The translations under genes and the position numbers were made by a program. A DNA stretch of 64,000 bases from Pseudarthrobacter sp. AL07 (GTDB taxonomy: Bacteria > Actinomycetota > Actinomycetes > Actinomycetales > Micrococcaceae). The notes beneath the pieces were generated by a model. It searched no databases and was not told the origin of the DNA. It worked only from the letters and a program-made list of their open reading frames with translations. Below, one piece after another: positions 35,600-44,836 of the stretch. Numbering within the stretch: the first letter of the stretch is position 1; each line of letters starts with the position of its first letter. The DNA lies in the NCBI RefSeq assembly GCF_029960665.1, contig NZ_JASBRB010000002.1, positions 277,577 to 341,576 on the forward strand, written 5' to 3'.

Positions 35600-36076
35600 A
35601 TGACTGCAACTATCGACAGCCCACGCAGCGGGAAAAACAGCAGCGGCAAGATCTCCCCCCAGTACCGCCGCACGGGCGCAAGCCGGGGCAACTTCGAAAT
35701 GTTGGCCTGGCTGTTCATGCGCCTGTCCGGCGTGGTGCTGGTGGTGCTCATTTTCGGCCACCTCTTCGTGAACCTCCTGGTGGGCGAAGGCATCAAAGCC
35801 ATCGACTTCGGCTTTGTCGCCGGCAAGTGGGCTGACCCGTTCTGGCAGGTCTGGGACCTCGCCATGCTGTGGCTGGCCATGCTGCACGGCACCAACGGCG
35901 TACGCACCATCATCAACGACTACGCCGAGAAGGATTCCACCCGTCTCTGGCTCAAGATCGTCCTCTACGCGGCCACCACCGTGATCATCGTCCTTGGCAC
36001 GCTGGTGATCTTCACTTTCAACCCGTGCCCCGTGGTTGACGGTGTTCCGCTGCCCGGCGGCTTCTGCCCCTCGTAG
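35600..36076 (+). CDS. sdhD: succinate dehydrogenase hydrophobic membrane anchor subunit
   Basis: 158 residues, second membrane anchor. A hydrophilic N-terminus of about 35 residues, then membrane segments: FMRLSGVVLVVLIFGHLFVN, LAMLWLAMLHGTNGVRTII (with conserved His) and a last segment before CPVVDGVPLPGG. ATG 35600 follows sdhC by 3 bp with GGAGG within the sdhC end. Confidence 0.92.
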   Translation: MTATIDSPRSGKNSSGKISPQYRRTGASRGNFEMLAWLFMRLSGVVLVVLIFGHLFVNLLVGEGIKAIDFGFVAGKWADPFWQVWDLAMLWLAMLHGTNGVRTIINDYAEKDSTRLWLKIVLYAATTVIIVLGTLVIFTFNPCPVVDGVPLPGGFCPS

Positions 36077-36180
36077 CCAGTTCAGCTGCTGCCCGCGGTG
36101 AGCCGCAGGCTGTTTTTTGCGGTGCAGGCAACGCCCGCCCGTTGTTTTATAGCGAATTTTGAGAGAAAGAGCGCCCAAGT

Positions 36181-37989
36181 ATGCAGGTCCATAAGTACGA
36201 CGTAGTCATCGTCGGTGCCGGTGGCGCTGGCATGCGCGCCGCGATCGAGTCCGGTCAGCGCGCGCGAACAGCAGTACTGACCAAGCTCTACCCCACCCGC
36301 TCGCACACCGGTGCTGCGCAGGGTGGCATGTGTGCGGCCCTTGCCAATGTCGAAGAAGACAACTGGGAATGGCACACCTTTGACACCATCAAGGGCGGCG
36401 ACTACCTGGTTGACCAGGACGCCGCCGAGGTCATGGCGAAGGAAGCCATCGACGCCGTGCTGGACCTGGAAAAGATGGGCCTGCCGTTCAACCGCACGCC
36501 CGAAGGCCGGATCGACCAGCGCCGCTTCGGCGGCCACACCCGCGACCACGGCAAGGCCCCCGTCCGCCGCGCCTGCTACGCAGCAGACCGCACCGGCCAC
36601 ATGATCCTGCAGACGCTGTACCAAAACTGCGTCAAGCACAACGTGGAGTTCTACAACGAGTACTACGTCCTGGACCTCCTGACGGTCGAAGAGGACGCTG
36701 TCCGTGAGGACGGCACGCCGTACAAGCAGAAGCGCGTTGCCGGCGTCGTGTCCTATGACCTCGCCTCCGGTGAGCTGCACGTGTTCCAGGCCAAATCCGT
36801 CATCTTCGCTACCGGCGGCGCGGGCAAGGTCTTCAAGACCACCTCGAACGCCCACACCCTGACCGGCGACGGCATGGGCATCGCATTCCGCAAGGGCATT
36901 CCGCTGGAGGACATGGAGTTCTTCCAGTTCCACCCGACAGGCCTCGCCGGCCTGGGCATCCTGCTTTCCGAAGCCGCACGCGGCGAGGGCGCCATCCTGC
37001 GTAACTCCGAGGGTGAGCGATTTATGGAGCGCTACGCCCCCACCATCAAGGACCTCGCACCGCGTGACATCGTGGCCCGCTCCATGGCCAACGAAGTCCG
37101 TGAAGGCCGCGGCTGCGGCCCGAACAAGGACTACGTCCTCCTTGACCTGACCCACCTGGAGCCGGCACACATCGATGCCAAGCTCCCGGACATCACCGAG
37201 TTCGCCCGCACCTACCTGGGTGTGGAACCGTACACGGAACCGGTTCCGGTGTTCCCCACGGCGCACTACGCCATGGGCGGCATCCCCACCAACATCACCA
37301 CCGAAGTCCTGCAGGACAACGACACCGTCATCCCGGGCCTGTACGCCGCCGGCGAGGTTGCCTGCGTTTCGGTCCACGGTTCCAACCGCCTGGGCACCAA
37401 CTCACTGCTGGACATCAACGTGTTCGGCAAGCGCGCCGGCATCGCCGCCGCGGAGTACGCCAAGACTGCTGACTTCGTAGACCTCCCGGAGGACCCGGAG
37501 GCTTACACCATCGAGCTGCTGGATATTGCCCGCAACGGCACCGGCGACGAGAAGGTGGCGGTGATCCGTAAGGAACTCCAGGACACCATGGACGCCAACA
37601 TGCAGGTGTTCCGTACGGCTGACACGCTGAACCAGGTCCTGAGGGACATCGAGTCCTTCGAGGCGCGGTACAAGAAGATCAGCGTCCAGGACAAGGGCAA
37701 GCGCTTCAACCTGGACCTGCTCGAAGCCGTTGAGCTGGGCTTCCTGCTGGAACTGGCCAAGGTCATGACCGTGGCGGCCCTGCACCGGGAGGAATCCCGC
37801 GGCGGACACTTCCGCGAGGACTTCCCGGAACGCGACGACGAAAAATTCATGAAGCACTCCATGGCGTACAAGGATGACCACGCCCCGGCCGACGGCACCG
37901 CGGGGACCGCGGAAACAACAGCCGGCATCCGTCTGGGCACCAAACCGGTCGTCTTTACCCGCTACGAGCCGATGGTGAGGAAGTACTAA
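36181..37989 (+). CDS. sdhA: succinate dehydrogenase flavoprotein subunit
   Basis: Catalytic flavoprotein of complex II, 602 residues. VVIVGAGGAGMRAAIESGQ binds FAD, TRSHTGAAQGGMCAAL carries the FAD-linking His region, then GGHTRDHGKAPVRRACYAAD, HPTGLAGLGILLSEAARGEG, the catalytic Arg in RDIVARSMANEV, and HYAMGGIPTN, HGSNRLGTNSLLDINVFGKR. Starts ATG 36181 after a 104-bp spacer from sdhD; the stop is one base before sdhB. Confidence 0.97.
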   Translation: MQVHKYDVVIVGAGGAGMRAAIESGQRARTAVLTKLYPTRSHTGAAQGGMCAALANVEEDNWEWHTFDTIKGGDYLVDQDAAEVMAKEAIDAVLDLEKMGLPFNRTPEGRIDQRRFGGHTRDHGKAPVRRACYAADRTGHMILQTLYQNCVKHNVEFYNEYYVLDLLTVEEDAVREDGTPYKQKRVAGVVSYDLASGELHVFQAKSVIFATGGAGKVFKTTSNAHTLTGDGMGIAFRKGIPLEDMEFFQFHPTGLAGLGILLSEAARGEGAILRNSEGERFMERYAPTIKDLAPRDIVARSMANEVREGRGCGPNKDYVLLDLTHLEPAHIDAKLPDITEFARTYLGVEPYTEPVPVFPTAHYAMGGIPTNITTEVLQDNDTVIPGLYAAGEVACVSVHGSNRLGTNSLLDINVFGKRAGIAAAEYAKTADFVDLPEDPEAYTIELLDIARNGTGDEKVAVIRKELQDTMDANMQVFRTADTLNQVLRDIESFEARYKKISVQDKGKRFNLDLLEAVELGFLLELAKVMTVAALHREESRGGHFREDFPERDDEKFMKHSMAYKDDHAPADGTAGTAETTAGIRLGTKPVVFTRYEPMVRKY

Positions 37990-37990
37990 G

Positions 37991-38773
37991 ATGACCGCTG
38001 AACTTGCTGAGCCAGCCTCCAAGATCGAACTGCCCGCACACATCGGAGGCGGCGGAGAGATCCCCACGTTCGACGTCACCCTGCGCGTCCGCCGTTACAA
38101 CCCTGAGGTGTCCGAGGACGCCACCTGGGACGACTTTAAGGTGACCATGTACGGCACCGACCGCGTGCTGGACGCCCTGCACAAGGTCAAGTGGGAAATT
38201 GACGGCAGCGTTTCATTCCGCCGTTCCTGTGCCCACGGTGTCTGCGGTTCCGATGCCATGCGCATCAACGGCCGTAACCGCCTTGCCTGCAAGACGCTCC
38301 TGAAGGACCTGGACACCACCAAGCCCATCACCGTTGAGCCCATCAAGGGCCTGCCGGTGGAGAAGGACCTGATCGTGGACATGGAGCCGTTCTTCCAGTC
38401 GTTCCGCGAAGTCATGCCGTTCCTGATCAACAAGGGCCACGAGCCCACCAAGGAACGCCTGCAGTCCGCCGAGGACCGTGAACGCTTCGACGACACCACC
38501 AAGTGCATCCTCTGCGCTGCGTGCACGTCCTCCTGCCCGGTGTTCTGGACCGATGGCCAGTACTTCGGCCCGGCCGCGATCGTCAACGCCCACCGCTTCA
38601 TCTTCGATTCCCGTGATGATGCCGGCGACATGCGTCTGGAAATCCTGAACGACAAAGAAGGCGTGTGGCGTTGCCGCACCACCTTCAACTGCTCCGAAGC
38701 ATGCCCACGTGGCATCCAGGTGACCCAGGCAATTGCCGAGGTCAAGCAGGCAATTCTCTCCCGTAAGATCTAA
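37991..38773 (+). CDS. sdhB: succinate dehydrogenase iron-sulfur subunit
   Basis: Electron-transfer subunit, 260 residues. [2Fe-2S] ligands in FRRSCAHGVCGSDAMRING with a following CK, then CILCAACTSSCPVFW for [4Fe-4S] and CSEACPRGIQVTQAI for [3Fe-4S]. ATG 37991 lies two bases after the sdhA stop. A hairpin terminator follows. Confidence 0.97.
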   Translation: MTAELAEPASKIELPAHIGGGGEIPTFDVTLRVRRYNPEVSEDATWDDFKVTMYGTDRVLDALHKVKWEIDGSVSFRRSCAHGVCGSDAMRINGRNRLACKTLLKDLDTTKPITVEPIKGLPVEKDLIVDMEPFFQSFREVMPFLINKGHEPTKERLQSAEDRERFDDTTKCILCAACTSSCPVFWTDGQYFGPAAIVNAHRFIFDSRDDAGDMRLEILNDKEGVWRCRTTFNCSEACPRGIQVTQAIAEVKQAILSRKI

Positions 38774-38788
38774 TTCAGGTTCTTGCTT

Positions 38789-38829
38789 ACGACGGCGTCA
38801 CCCACCTTAGGTGGGATGGGCGCCGTCGT
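38789..38829 (+). terminator. terminator of sdhCDAB
   Basis: Outer arms ACGACGGCG (38789-38797) and CGCCGTCGT (38821-38829), inner CCCACC/GGTGGG, followed by TTGTTTAA. Confidence 0.85.
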
Positions 38830-38867
38830 TGTTTAACACCTGACGCCACCAACGAAAGCAGCTCGCG

Positions 38868-39637
38868 ATGTCCCGCTCCGAAAAAGTCAGCTTCGAAGGA
38901 TCCACCGGCGAGCTCCTGTCCGGCATCATCGATATCCCGGAGGGGCCGGTGCGGGGCTGGGGTGTGTTCTCCCACGGTTTCACCCTTGGCAAGGACAGCC
39001 CGGCGGCGTCCCGCATGTGCAAAACCCTGGCTGACACCGGCATTGGGATGCTCCGGTTCGACAACCTGGGGTTGGGCGAGTCCGCAGGCTATTGGTCGGA
39101 GGGCTCCTTCAGCCACAAAGTGGCCGACACGGTGAAGGCCGCCGAGTTCATGCGCGCCCAGGGCAAGGCCATCTCCCTGCTGGTGGGCACTCGTTCGGCG
39201 GTGCCGCCGTGCTTTCCGCCGCCCGCCAGATCCCGGAGCTCGACGCCGTCGCGACAGTCGGTGCCCCCTTCTCACCCAAGCACGTTGCGCACGTCTTCGA
39301 CGCCGCCCTGGACAAGATCCTCAGCGAAGGCAGCGCCGAGGTGGACCTCGGCGGGAAACGCGTGGAGATCCGCAAGCACTTTGTGGAAGACCTTGAGAAC
39401 GCGGACCTCACGGACTGCATCCGGCAGCTGCACAAGCCGCTGATGGTGCTCCACTCCCCCACGGACAACACCGTGGGCATCGAGAACGCCAGCTCCATCT
39501 TCCAGACCGCCCGCCACCCCCGGAACTTCGTGTCCCTCGAGGGAAGCGACCACCTCCTGACCGGCAAGGGCCAGGCAGCGCGGGCGGCCAGGATCATCGC
39601 TGCCTGGGCCGACCAGTACCTCGACGCCGGGAAGTAG
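38868..39637 (+). pseudogene. alpha/beta hydrolase, frameshifted at the nucleophile elbow
   Basis: A hydrolase of about 256 residues split between two frames. The first frame, from ATG 38868, runs GWGVFSHGFTLGKDSPAASR and IGMLRFDNLGLGESAGYW to AISLLVG; the second continues GHSFGGAAVLSAARQIPELD, then LMVLHSPTDNTVGIENAS and SLEGSDHLLTGKGQAARAAR to 39637, supplying catalytic Ser, Asp and His. The shift falls at 39183-39188 (GTGGGCAC); restoring one G to the G-run rejoins LLV-GHSFGG exactly. It resembles the hydrolase half of alpha/beta hydrolase-OsmC proteins. It may be a recent mutation or a sequencing error, because everything else is intact. The 3' end overlaps the convergent BrkB-like gene by 44 bp. 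Confidence 0.88.
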
Positions 39638-40676
39638 CCGCCGGGCTGCCTGGGTGCCCCGCACCGGGCCGCTGTCCGTCCCTGCGCCCCTCCACCGGCA
39701 CCTTGCCCGGCTGGACCTGCCGTGAGCCCCACCCGGCCTTCTCGTGCTCCGCGGAAACGCTGCGCAGGTCCACTTCCCGGATGGCGGACCAGCTGGCGCA
39801 CACGAGGTAGACCTGGCTGACCAGGTTGAACCAGATCAGCAGGCCGATGATAATGGCGAACGGCGCCAGGATGGGATTCCGCCCGGCGCCGGCGAGAAGT
39901 TCGGCACTGAAGACCTGCAGCGCAGCCGTCCCGACGCCGGCCAGGATGGTACCTTCCAGCAGCGCCCGCCTGGAAAGCTCCAGGCCGCCGGCAAGGCGGA
40001 ACATGATCACCGCGGTGACCCAGTTAAGCGTCAGCGGGACGCCTATCTTGATCAGCGTGGTCAGCGGCCCCGCCACGGCGTCGTCTAGTTGCAGGAAATC
40101 CGTGACCCAGCCTGCGGCGGTTCCAAATACGAGGGAAGCTCCGGCGCTAACTACCAGGGCCATGCCCAGGAGGAGCAGCGTGCCGGCGTCGCGCAGTTTC
40201 AGGACAACCGGGTTAATCTTCAGGGGCGGGTGCTCCATCACGCCACGAACGCCGTCCCGCAACGCTGCGATCCAGCCCAGCGACGTCACGATCGTGACCA
40301 CTGCCGCGATCACCGCCGTCCAGCCTAGACCCTCAGGGTTCAGCAGGTCCTGCGGATCCACCAGGCCCTCGCCGCCATTAAGCTTCAACAGCCCGGGAGC
40401 ACTCTGCGCCACGCTGCCGATGATAGTGTCCAGCAGGGCGGGCTGGCCCCGCAGCACCAACCCGGCGATGGAAAAGCCAGTGGCCAGCAGGCCGGTGATG
40501 GAGAAGAACATCCGGAAACCGATACCGGCGCTCATCAGCGGACCGTGCTGGAGGTTGTAGTGCTGCCAGGCCCGCATCGGCCGGAAGGCATTCAGCCGCG
40601 CGAGGAGCCACTGGAACATTGCCATCATGCCGGCCACCGGGCCGCCGTCGGACCTCTTGGTTTTGCCCCACTCCAT
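39594..40676 (-). CDS. YihY/BrkB family membrane protein
   Basis: About 360 residues, polytopic. After FRPMRAWQHYNLQHGPLMSA come the family blocks GIGFRMFFSITGLLATGF, SLGWIAALRDGVRGVMEH, a GAGRNPILAPFAIIIGLLIW segment and LVSQVYLVCASWSAIRE; about six membrane helices. The C-terminal 60 residues are hydrophilic and rich in Arg, Gly and Pro; they overlap the end of the convergent hydrolase. The start is uncertain: ATG 40676 is chosen, but the frame is open to 40835 within the ligase-like gene and no strong ribosome site is visible. Despite the old 'ribonuclease BN' name, the function is unknown. Confidence 0.82.
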   Translation of the reverse strand: MEWGKTKRSDGGPVAGMMAMFQWLLARLNAFRPMRAWQHYNLQHGPLMSAGIGFRMFFSITGLLATGFSIAGLVLRGQPALLDTIIGSVAQSAPGLLKLNGGEGLVDPQDLLNPEGLGWTAVIAAVVTIVTSLGWIAALRDGVRGVMEHPPLKINPVVLKLRDAGTLLLLGMALVVSAGASLVFGTAAGWVTDFLQLDDAVAGPLTTLIKIGVPLTLNWVTAVIMFRLAGGLELSRRALLEGTILAGVGTAALQVFSAELLAGAGRNPILAPFAIIIGLLIWFNLVSQVYLVCASWSAIREVDLRSVSAEHEKAGWGSRQVQPGKVPVEGRRDGQRPGAGHPGSPAATSRRRGTGRPRQR

Positions 40677-40713
40677 CCGCTTTTGGATGACGGCCAGCCT
40701 CAGCCGCGCACGT

Positions 40714-41319
40714 TCAGTGGGAAGAGGCGGATCCCCCGGAGTTGGCGGCCGCGTCCGCGGCCCAGGTCCCGGCGTCGTTGTCAGTTTCGGTCCCAAAGTC
40801 CAACTCTTCCCGTAGCTGCCAGATGCCGTCAGCATCGTGCTCGTAAAGTCCCATGCTAACCACAGGGAACGTCGCCCTATAGTCCTTCAGCACCGTTTCG
40901 GCTTCGTCGAGGCTTTCGGGCGCAACATCGTGGGCGATCGTCACGTGCGGGTGATAGGAGAACGGCAGATCCCGCTGGAGCGGGCCTGTCTGGAGCTTTT
41001 CGTGCAGGTCCACGCAGGAGTCGAAACCCTCCTCAACGTTGATGTAGACCACCGGGGACACCGGCCGGAAGGTTCCCGTTCCTGCGATCGTGACCATAAA
41101 CGGGGCCTGGGCCCTGGCGACCTCACGGACGTGCTCCCGCGTTGCCTCCCAGTCCTTGGCGGGGGTGGTGGTGACCAGGGTGATGTGGGCTGGGATCACC
41201 CCGGCCATGGGATCGCCAAACGAGGCGCGCCACCGTTGAAGTTCCTCGGCGATGGCAGGGGGAAAGCCCAGAATGACGCCTACGCTCATTCCTTCACTGA
41301 CATTGCTGGCGGCGGACAT
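40714..41319 (-). CDS. 2'-5' RNA ligase superfamily protein
   Basis: About 201 residues of the 2H phosphoesterase fold. The two catalytic His motifs are AHITLVTT and HPHVTIAHDV, roughly 85 residues apart as expected; GVILGFPPAIAEELQRWRAS begins the domain. It may act on cyclic phosphates or 2'-5' linked RNA; the true substrate is unknown. The start is uncertain: ATG 41319 (GGAG 12 nt upstream), TTG 41340 or ATG 41289. The end is Ser/Gly-rich. It overlaps trpS at its 5' side if the TTG is used. Confidence 0.82.
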   Translation of the reverse strand: MSAASNVSEGMSVGVILGFPPAIAEELQRWRASFGDPMAGVIPAHITLVTTTPAKDWEATREHVREVARAQAPFMVTIAGTGTFRPVSPVVYINVEEGFDSCVDLHEKLQTGPLQRDLPFSYHPHVTIAHDVAPESLDEAETVLKDYRATFPVVSMGLYEHDADGIWQLREELDFGTETDNDAGTWAADAAANSGGSASSH

Positions 41320-41323
41320 CGAG

Positions 41324-42367
41324 CTAGCGGACTCCTGCAAGGCTCAGGGACGGAAGGAAGCCCATACGCTCATAGACCTGACCAAGGGTCACCGCGGCGA
41401 TCTCCCTGGCCCGCTCAGCACCCTGGGCCAGGAGCCGGTCCAGCTCGGCGGGGTCGGCCATCAGTTCATTGGTGCGGTTCCGCAGCGGCGTGATGAAGTC
41501 CACCATGACCTCCGCGAGGTCCACTTTCAGGTGGCCGTACATCTTGCCCTCGTACACAGCCTCCAGCTCGGCCACGGACTTCCCGGTGAGGGTGGAGTAG
41601 ATGGTGAGGAGGTTGGAGATCCCGGGCTTGGCTTCGGCATCGAACCGGACCTCGGATCCGGTGTCGGTGACCGCGGACTTGATGCGCTTGGCCGCGAGCT
41701 TGGGATCCTCCAGCAGTTGGATGGAACCGTTGGGTGACTCCCCCGTCTTGGACATCTTGGCGCTGGGGTTCTGCAGGTCGTAGATCTTGGCGCTGGCCTT
41801 GAGGATGGTGGCTTCCGGCACAGTGAACGTGGGGCCGTAGCGTGTGTTGAAGCGCTGGGCCAGGTTCCGGGTAAGCTCCAGATGCTGCCGCTGGTCCTCG
41901 CCCACCGGCACGAGGTCCGTCTGGTACAGCAGGATGTCGGCTGCCATGAGCGTGGGGTATGCGAAAAGGCCAAGCGTCGCGGCGTCCGCGCCCGACTTCT
42001 GCGTTTTGTCCTTGAACTGGGTCATCCGGGACGCCTCGCCGAAACCGGTGATGCAGTTCAAGGCCCAGGCCAGCTGGGCGTGCTCGGGGACATGGGACTG
42101 CACAAAGAAGATGCTCTTGTCCGGGTCGATGCCGGCGGCGATGTACTGCGCGGCAACCACACGGGTGCGCTTGGCCAGTTCGGCGGGATCGAAGTCCACT
42201 GTGATGGCGTGAAGGTCCGGGATGAAGAAGACGGCATCATATTCGGCTTGCATGTCCACCCAGTTGCGGACAGCGCCAATGTAGTTGCCCAGGTGCAGGG
42301 AGTCGGCCGTGGGCTTGGCACCTGAGAGGATGCGTTTTTTGGTCACCGGTGAAGTCGGGCTAGTCAT
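41324..42367 (-). CDS. trpS: tryptophan-tRNA ligase
   Basis: Class Ic aminoacyl-tRNA synthetase, 347 residues. HIGH-type motif in [36 protein letters not shown], the [17 protein letters not shown]rp/ATP region and the KMSKT loop in [12 protein letters not shown] are all present. ATG 42367. It lies between the exonuclease III gene and the RNA ligase-like gene on the same strand. Confidence 0.96.
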   Translation of the reverse strand: MTSPTSPVTKKRILSGAKPTADSLHLGNYIGAVRNWVDMQAEYDAVFFIPDLHAITVDFDPAELAKRTRVVAAQYIAAGIDPDKSIFFVQSHVPEHAQLAWALNCITGFGEASRMTQFKDKTQKSGADAATLGLFAYPTLMAADILLYQTDLVPVGEDQRQHLELTRNLAQRFNTRYGPTFTVPEATILKASAKIYDLQNPSAKMSKTGESPNGSIQLLEDPKLAAKRIKSAVTDTGSEVRFDAEAKPGISNLLTIYSTLTGKSVAELEAVYEGKMYGHLKVDLAEVMVDFITPLRNRTNELMADPAELDRLLAQGAERAREIAAVTLGQVYERMGFLPSLSLAGVR

Positions 42368-42386
42368 GGGGAAGAACCTTCGGGGC

Positions 42387-43229
42387 TTAGAGCCGGTAGT
42401 CCACTACCAGCGGAGCATGGTCAGAGAAGCGGGTGTCCCACGAGGGCGCCCGGTCAACCACTGCCGAAAACGCGGCGGCGGCAAGTGCCGGGGTTGCCAT
42501 GTGGTAGTCGATGCGCCATCCGGTGTCGTTGTCGAACGCCTGGCCACGCTGCGACCACCAGGTGTAGGGGCCGTCGACGTCTCCAGCAAGGCCCCGGTGG
42601 ACATCCTTCCAGCCGATGTCCTCGCCGAAGAAGCGGTCAAAGTAAGCGCGCTCGTCAGGCAGGAAGCCGGCCTTCTTGACGTTGCCCTTCCAGTTCCTGA
42701 TGTCCCGTTCGGTGTGGCCCACGTTCAGGTCGCCAACCACGAGGGCGTGGTCGCTGTGCTTGGTCAGTTCCGGCAATCTGGTGGTCATGACGTCCAGGAA
42801 GCGGTACTTATCCACCTGCTTCGGGGTTCCCACGTCGCCGGAGTGCACGTAGGCGCTGGCGACGGTCAGCTGCGCGGGGTTCCCCGCGGCGTCAGCCACC
42901 CTGAAATCAGCCTCAACCCAGCGGCCGGCGGTGGCGAAGTAGTCGTCGCCGATGCCATTGCGGGTTTCCAGCGGCTCTTCACGGGACGCAATAGCGACGC
43001 CGGCGCGGCCTTTGGCCTCGGCTTCGGCATGCAGGATGTGCCATCCATCACCGAGCAGCTGGCGCACGATCGCGTCAGGCGCCCGGACCTCCTGGAGGCA
43101 GAGAATGTCCACCTCGCGGGGCTCCAGCCATGCCGCCATACCGTTCTTGTAGGCAGCCCGGAGGCCGTTGACGTTGACTGATGCGATGCGAAGGTGGTCC
43201 TTCTTCAATGCCGATATCACCCGCACCAC
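42387..43229 (-). CDS. xth: exodeoxyribonuclease III family AP endonuclease
   Basis: DNA repair nuclease, about 280 residues of the EEP fold. [30 protein letters not shown] with the metal-binding Glu, [31 protein letters not shown] with catalytic Asp, and the terminal [10 protein letters not shown]. The start is ambiguous: GTG 43229 follows the upstream stop directly; GTG 43220 and TTG 43208 are alternatives, and no strong ribosome site helps. Confidence 0.93.
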   Translation of the reverse strand: MVRVISALKKDHLRIASVNVNGLRAAYKNGMAAWLEPREVDILCLQEVRAPDAIVRQLLGDGWHILHAEAEAKGRAGVAIASREEPLETRNGIGDDYFATAGRWVEADFRVADAAGNPAQLTVASAYVHSGDVGTPKQVDKYRFLDVMTTRLPELTKHSDHALVVGDLNVGHTERDIRNWKGNVKKAGFLPDERAYFDRFFGEDIGWKDVHRGLAGDVDGPYTWWSQRGQAFDNDTGWRIDYHMATPALAAAAFSAVVDRAPSWDTRFSDHAPLVVDYRL

Positions 43230-43230
43230 T

Positions 43231-43794
43231 CTAGTCGATGATGGTTCCGCTGACCGGGTCGCCGGTGCCGCCGCCGGCGCGGATCATGTCGCGGGCGTTG
43301 GTGGCGGTGATCTCGATGGTCTCCAGCGCGCGGCGGATCGTGTCCTGGTCCGCGGCTTCACCTTTGGCGCGCTCCTTCTCCACCACCTGGACCTGCACCT
43401 GCACGATCTTGAACGAGTGGTCCAGCTTGAGGTCGCGGACCTCGTCCGCTTCGGTGCGTTCGTACACCACCCGGGTGCCGCCATGGTCGGCCGAGGACGA
43501 CGACGGCGCGCGGCCGGCTGCAGTGTTGAAGGCGTTCTGGGCCTCGGTCAGCTTGGCGCCGGCTTTTTTGGCGGCCTTCTGGATGCTGAACACGACAAAG
43601 GCTGCCAGGGCCAGCCAGAACGCGGCGATGACGGCGACAACCCAGCCCACGACATCGTTCTGGTTGGCCGCAAAGATCACGGCAACGAGGAAAGCGATGA
43701 CAAAAACCATCATTCCCGGGCCACTGATCCTGAGCATAGAGAAGCCGCCCTTGGACCGGCCGGACGGAGTTTGAGGGTTACCCAGAGATCGCAT
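43231..43794 (-). CDS. membrane protein of unknown function
   Basis: 187 residues, not recognised. A basic N-terminus of about 25 residues precedes two hydrophobic helices (GPGMMVFVIAFLVAVIFAAN and VVGWVVAVIAAFWLALAAFV), then a long hydrophilic part with likely helices (IQKAAKKAGAKLTEAQNAFN) and DQDTIRRALETIEITATNAR. ATG 43794; an internal ATG at 43737 would remove the basic leader. The stop abuts xth, suggesting cotranscription. No catalytic motif is visible. Confidence 0.75.
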   Translation of the reverse strand: MRSLGNPQTPSGRSKGGFSMLRISGPGMMVFVIAFLVAVIFAANQNDVVGWVVAVIAAFWLALAAFVVFSIQKAAKKAGAKLTEAQNAFNTAAGRAPSSSSADHGGTRVVYERTEADEVRDLKLDHSFKIVQVQVQVVEKERAKGEAADQDTIRRALETIEITATNARDMIRAGGGTGDPVSGTIID

Positions 43795-43873
43795 GGGTCC
43801 ATTGTCTCAAACGCCGTGGCGCACGAAGGCACCTTCTTCCCCCGGCGAACACCACCTCCCTGCGGTTAAAGCC

Positions 43874-43919
43874 CGACGGCGGCCCGCGCCCTTCGCGAGA
43901 AGGTGCGGGACCGCCGTCG
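43874..43919 (-). terminator. terminator of glyA-folD
   Basis: Arms CGACGGCGG (43874-43882) and CCGCCGTCG (43911-43919), with further pairing of CCGC/GCGG and CCTT/AAGG inside. It lies 15 bp beyond the folD stop. Confidence 0.82.
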
Positions 43920-43933
43920 TACTCTTCTTGCTG

Positions 43934-44833
43934 TTAGACGAGCCCTGCCTGGCGTTCCGCAGTTTCCACCACGTTGGCCAGCAGCATGGCGCGGGTCATC
44001 GGCCCCACGCCGCCCGGGTTCGGGGAGATCCATGCGGCGACGTCAGCAGCCGCGGGGTCCACGTCTCCGGTAACCACCGCCTTGCCGTTGCCGTCGTCCA
44101 CTCGGCTCACGCCGACGTCGAGCACTATGGCGCCCGGTTTCAGGTCCGCCGCCTTGATTATGTGCGGGACGCCCGCAGCAGCGATCACGACGTCGGCCTG
44201 GCGGAGTTCGGCAGCCAGGTCCACGGTCCCCGTGTGCGCCAGGGTGACCGTGGCGTTGACATCCTTGCGGGTCAGCAGCAGCCCGACGGGCCGGCCGATG
44301 GTCACACCGCGGCCCACCACCAGGACGCGCTTGCCCTTGAGGCTGATGCCGTGCCGGGTGAGCAGCTCCACGCAGCCCTTGGGCGTGCACGGCAGCGGCG
44401 ACGTCATGGGTCCACCGACGTTGGCCACCAGGCGGCCAAGGTTCATCGGGTGCAGGCCGTCGGCGTCCTTGTCCGGATCCATTGCCTCCAGGATGACGTC
44501 CTGGTTGATGTGTTTGGGCAAAGGAAGCTGCACGATGTAGCCGGTGCACTCCGGGTTCCCGTTCAGCTCATGGACCACGGCCAGGAGTTCGTCCTGCGTG
44601 GTTTCCTCGGGCAGGTCGCGACGGATGGACGTGATGCCCACCTCGGCGCAGTCCTTGTGCTTGCCGCCCACATACCAAGTGCTCCCGGGGTCGGAGCCCA
44701 CCAAAATGGTGCCCAGTCCGGGGGTAACGCCCTTGGCCTTGAGCGCGGCCACTCGTTCGGTCAGTTCGGCCTTGATGGCAGCGGCGGCAGCCTTGCCGTC
44801 AAGAATCTGTGCAGTTCCAGTCGCAGTGGTCAT
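43934..44833 (-). CDS. folD: bifunctional methylene-THF dehydrogenase/methenyl-THF cyclohydrolase
   Basis: One-carbon enzyme converting 5,10-methylene-THF to 10-formyl-THF; 299 residues. [20 protein letters not shown] with catalytic Tyr and following Lys, [20 protein letters not shown], the NADP loop [20 protein letters not shown], and the signature [17 protein letters not shown]. Starts 44833, 3 bp after glyA, so it shares the ZTP riboswitch. Confidence 0.96.
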   Translation of the reverse strand: MTTATGTAQILDGKAAAAAIKAELTERVAALKAKGVTPGLGTILVGSDPGSTWYVGGKHKDCAEVGITSIRRDLPEETTQDELLAVVHELNGNPECTGYIVQLPLPKHINQDVILEAMDPDKDADGLHPMNLGRLVANVGGPMTSPLPCTPKGCVELLTRHGISLKGKRVLVVGRGVTIGRPVGLLLTRKDVNATVTLAHTGTVDLAAELRQADVVIAAAGVPHIIKAADLKPGAIVLDVGVSRVDDGNGKAVVTGDVDPAAADVAAWISPNPGGVGPMTRAMLLANVVETAERQAGLV

Positions 44834-44836
44834 GGA

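Noticed and set aside
39175..39195. Programmed ribosomal frameshift in the alpha/beta hydrolase
   Set aside because: No slippery heptamer or following pseudoknot is evident, and the catalytic motif is repaired by a single G; mutation or sequencing error is simpler.
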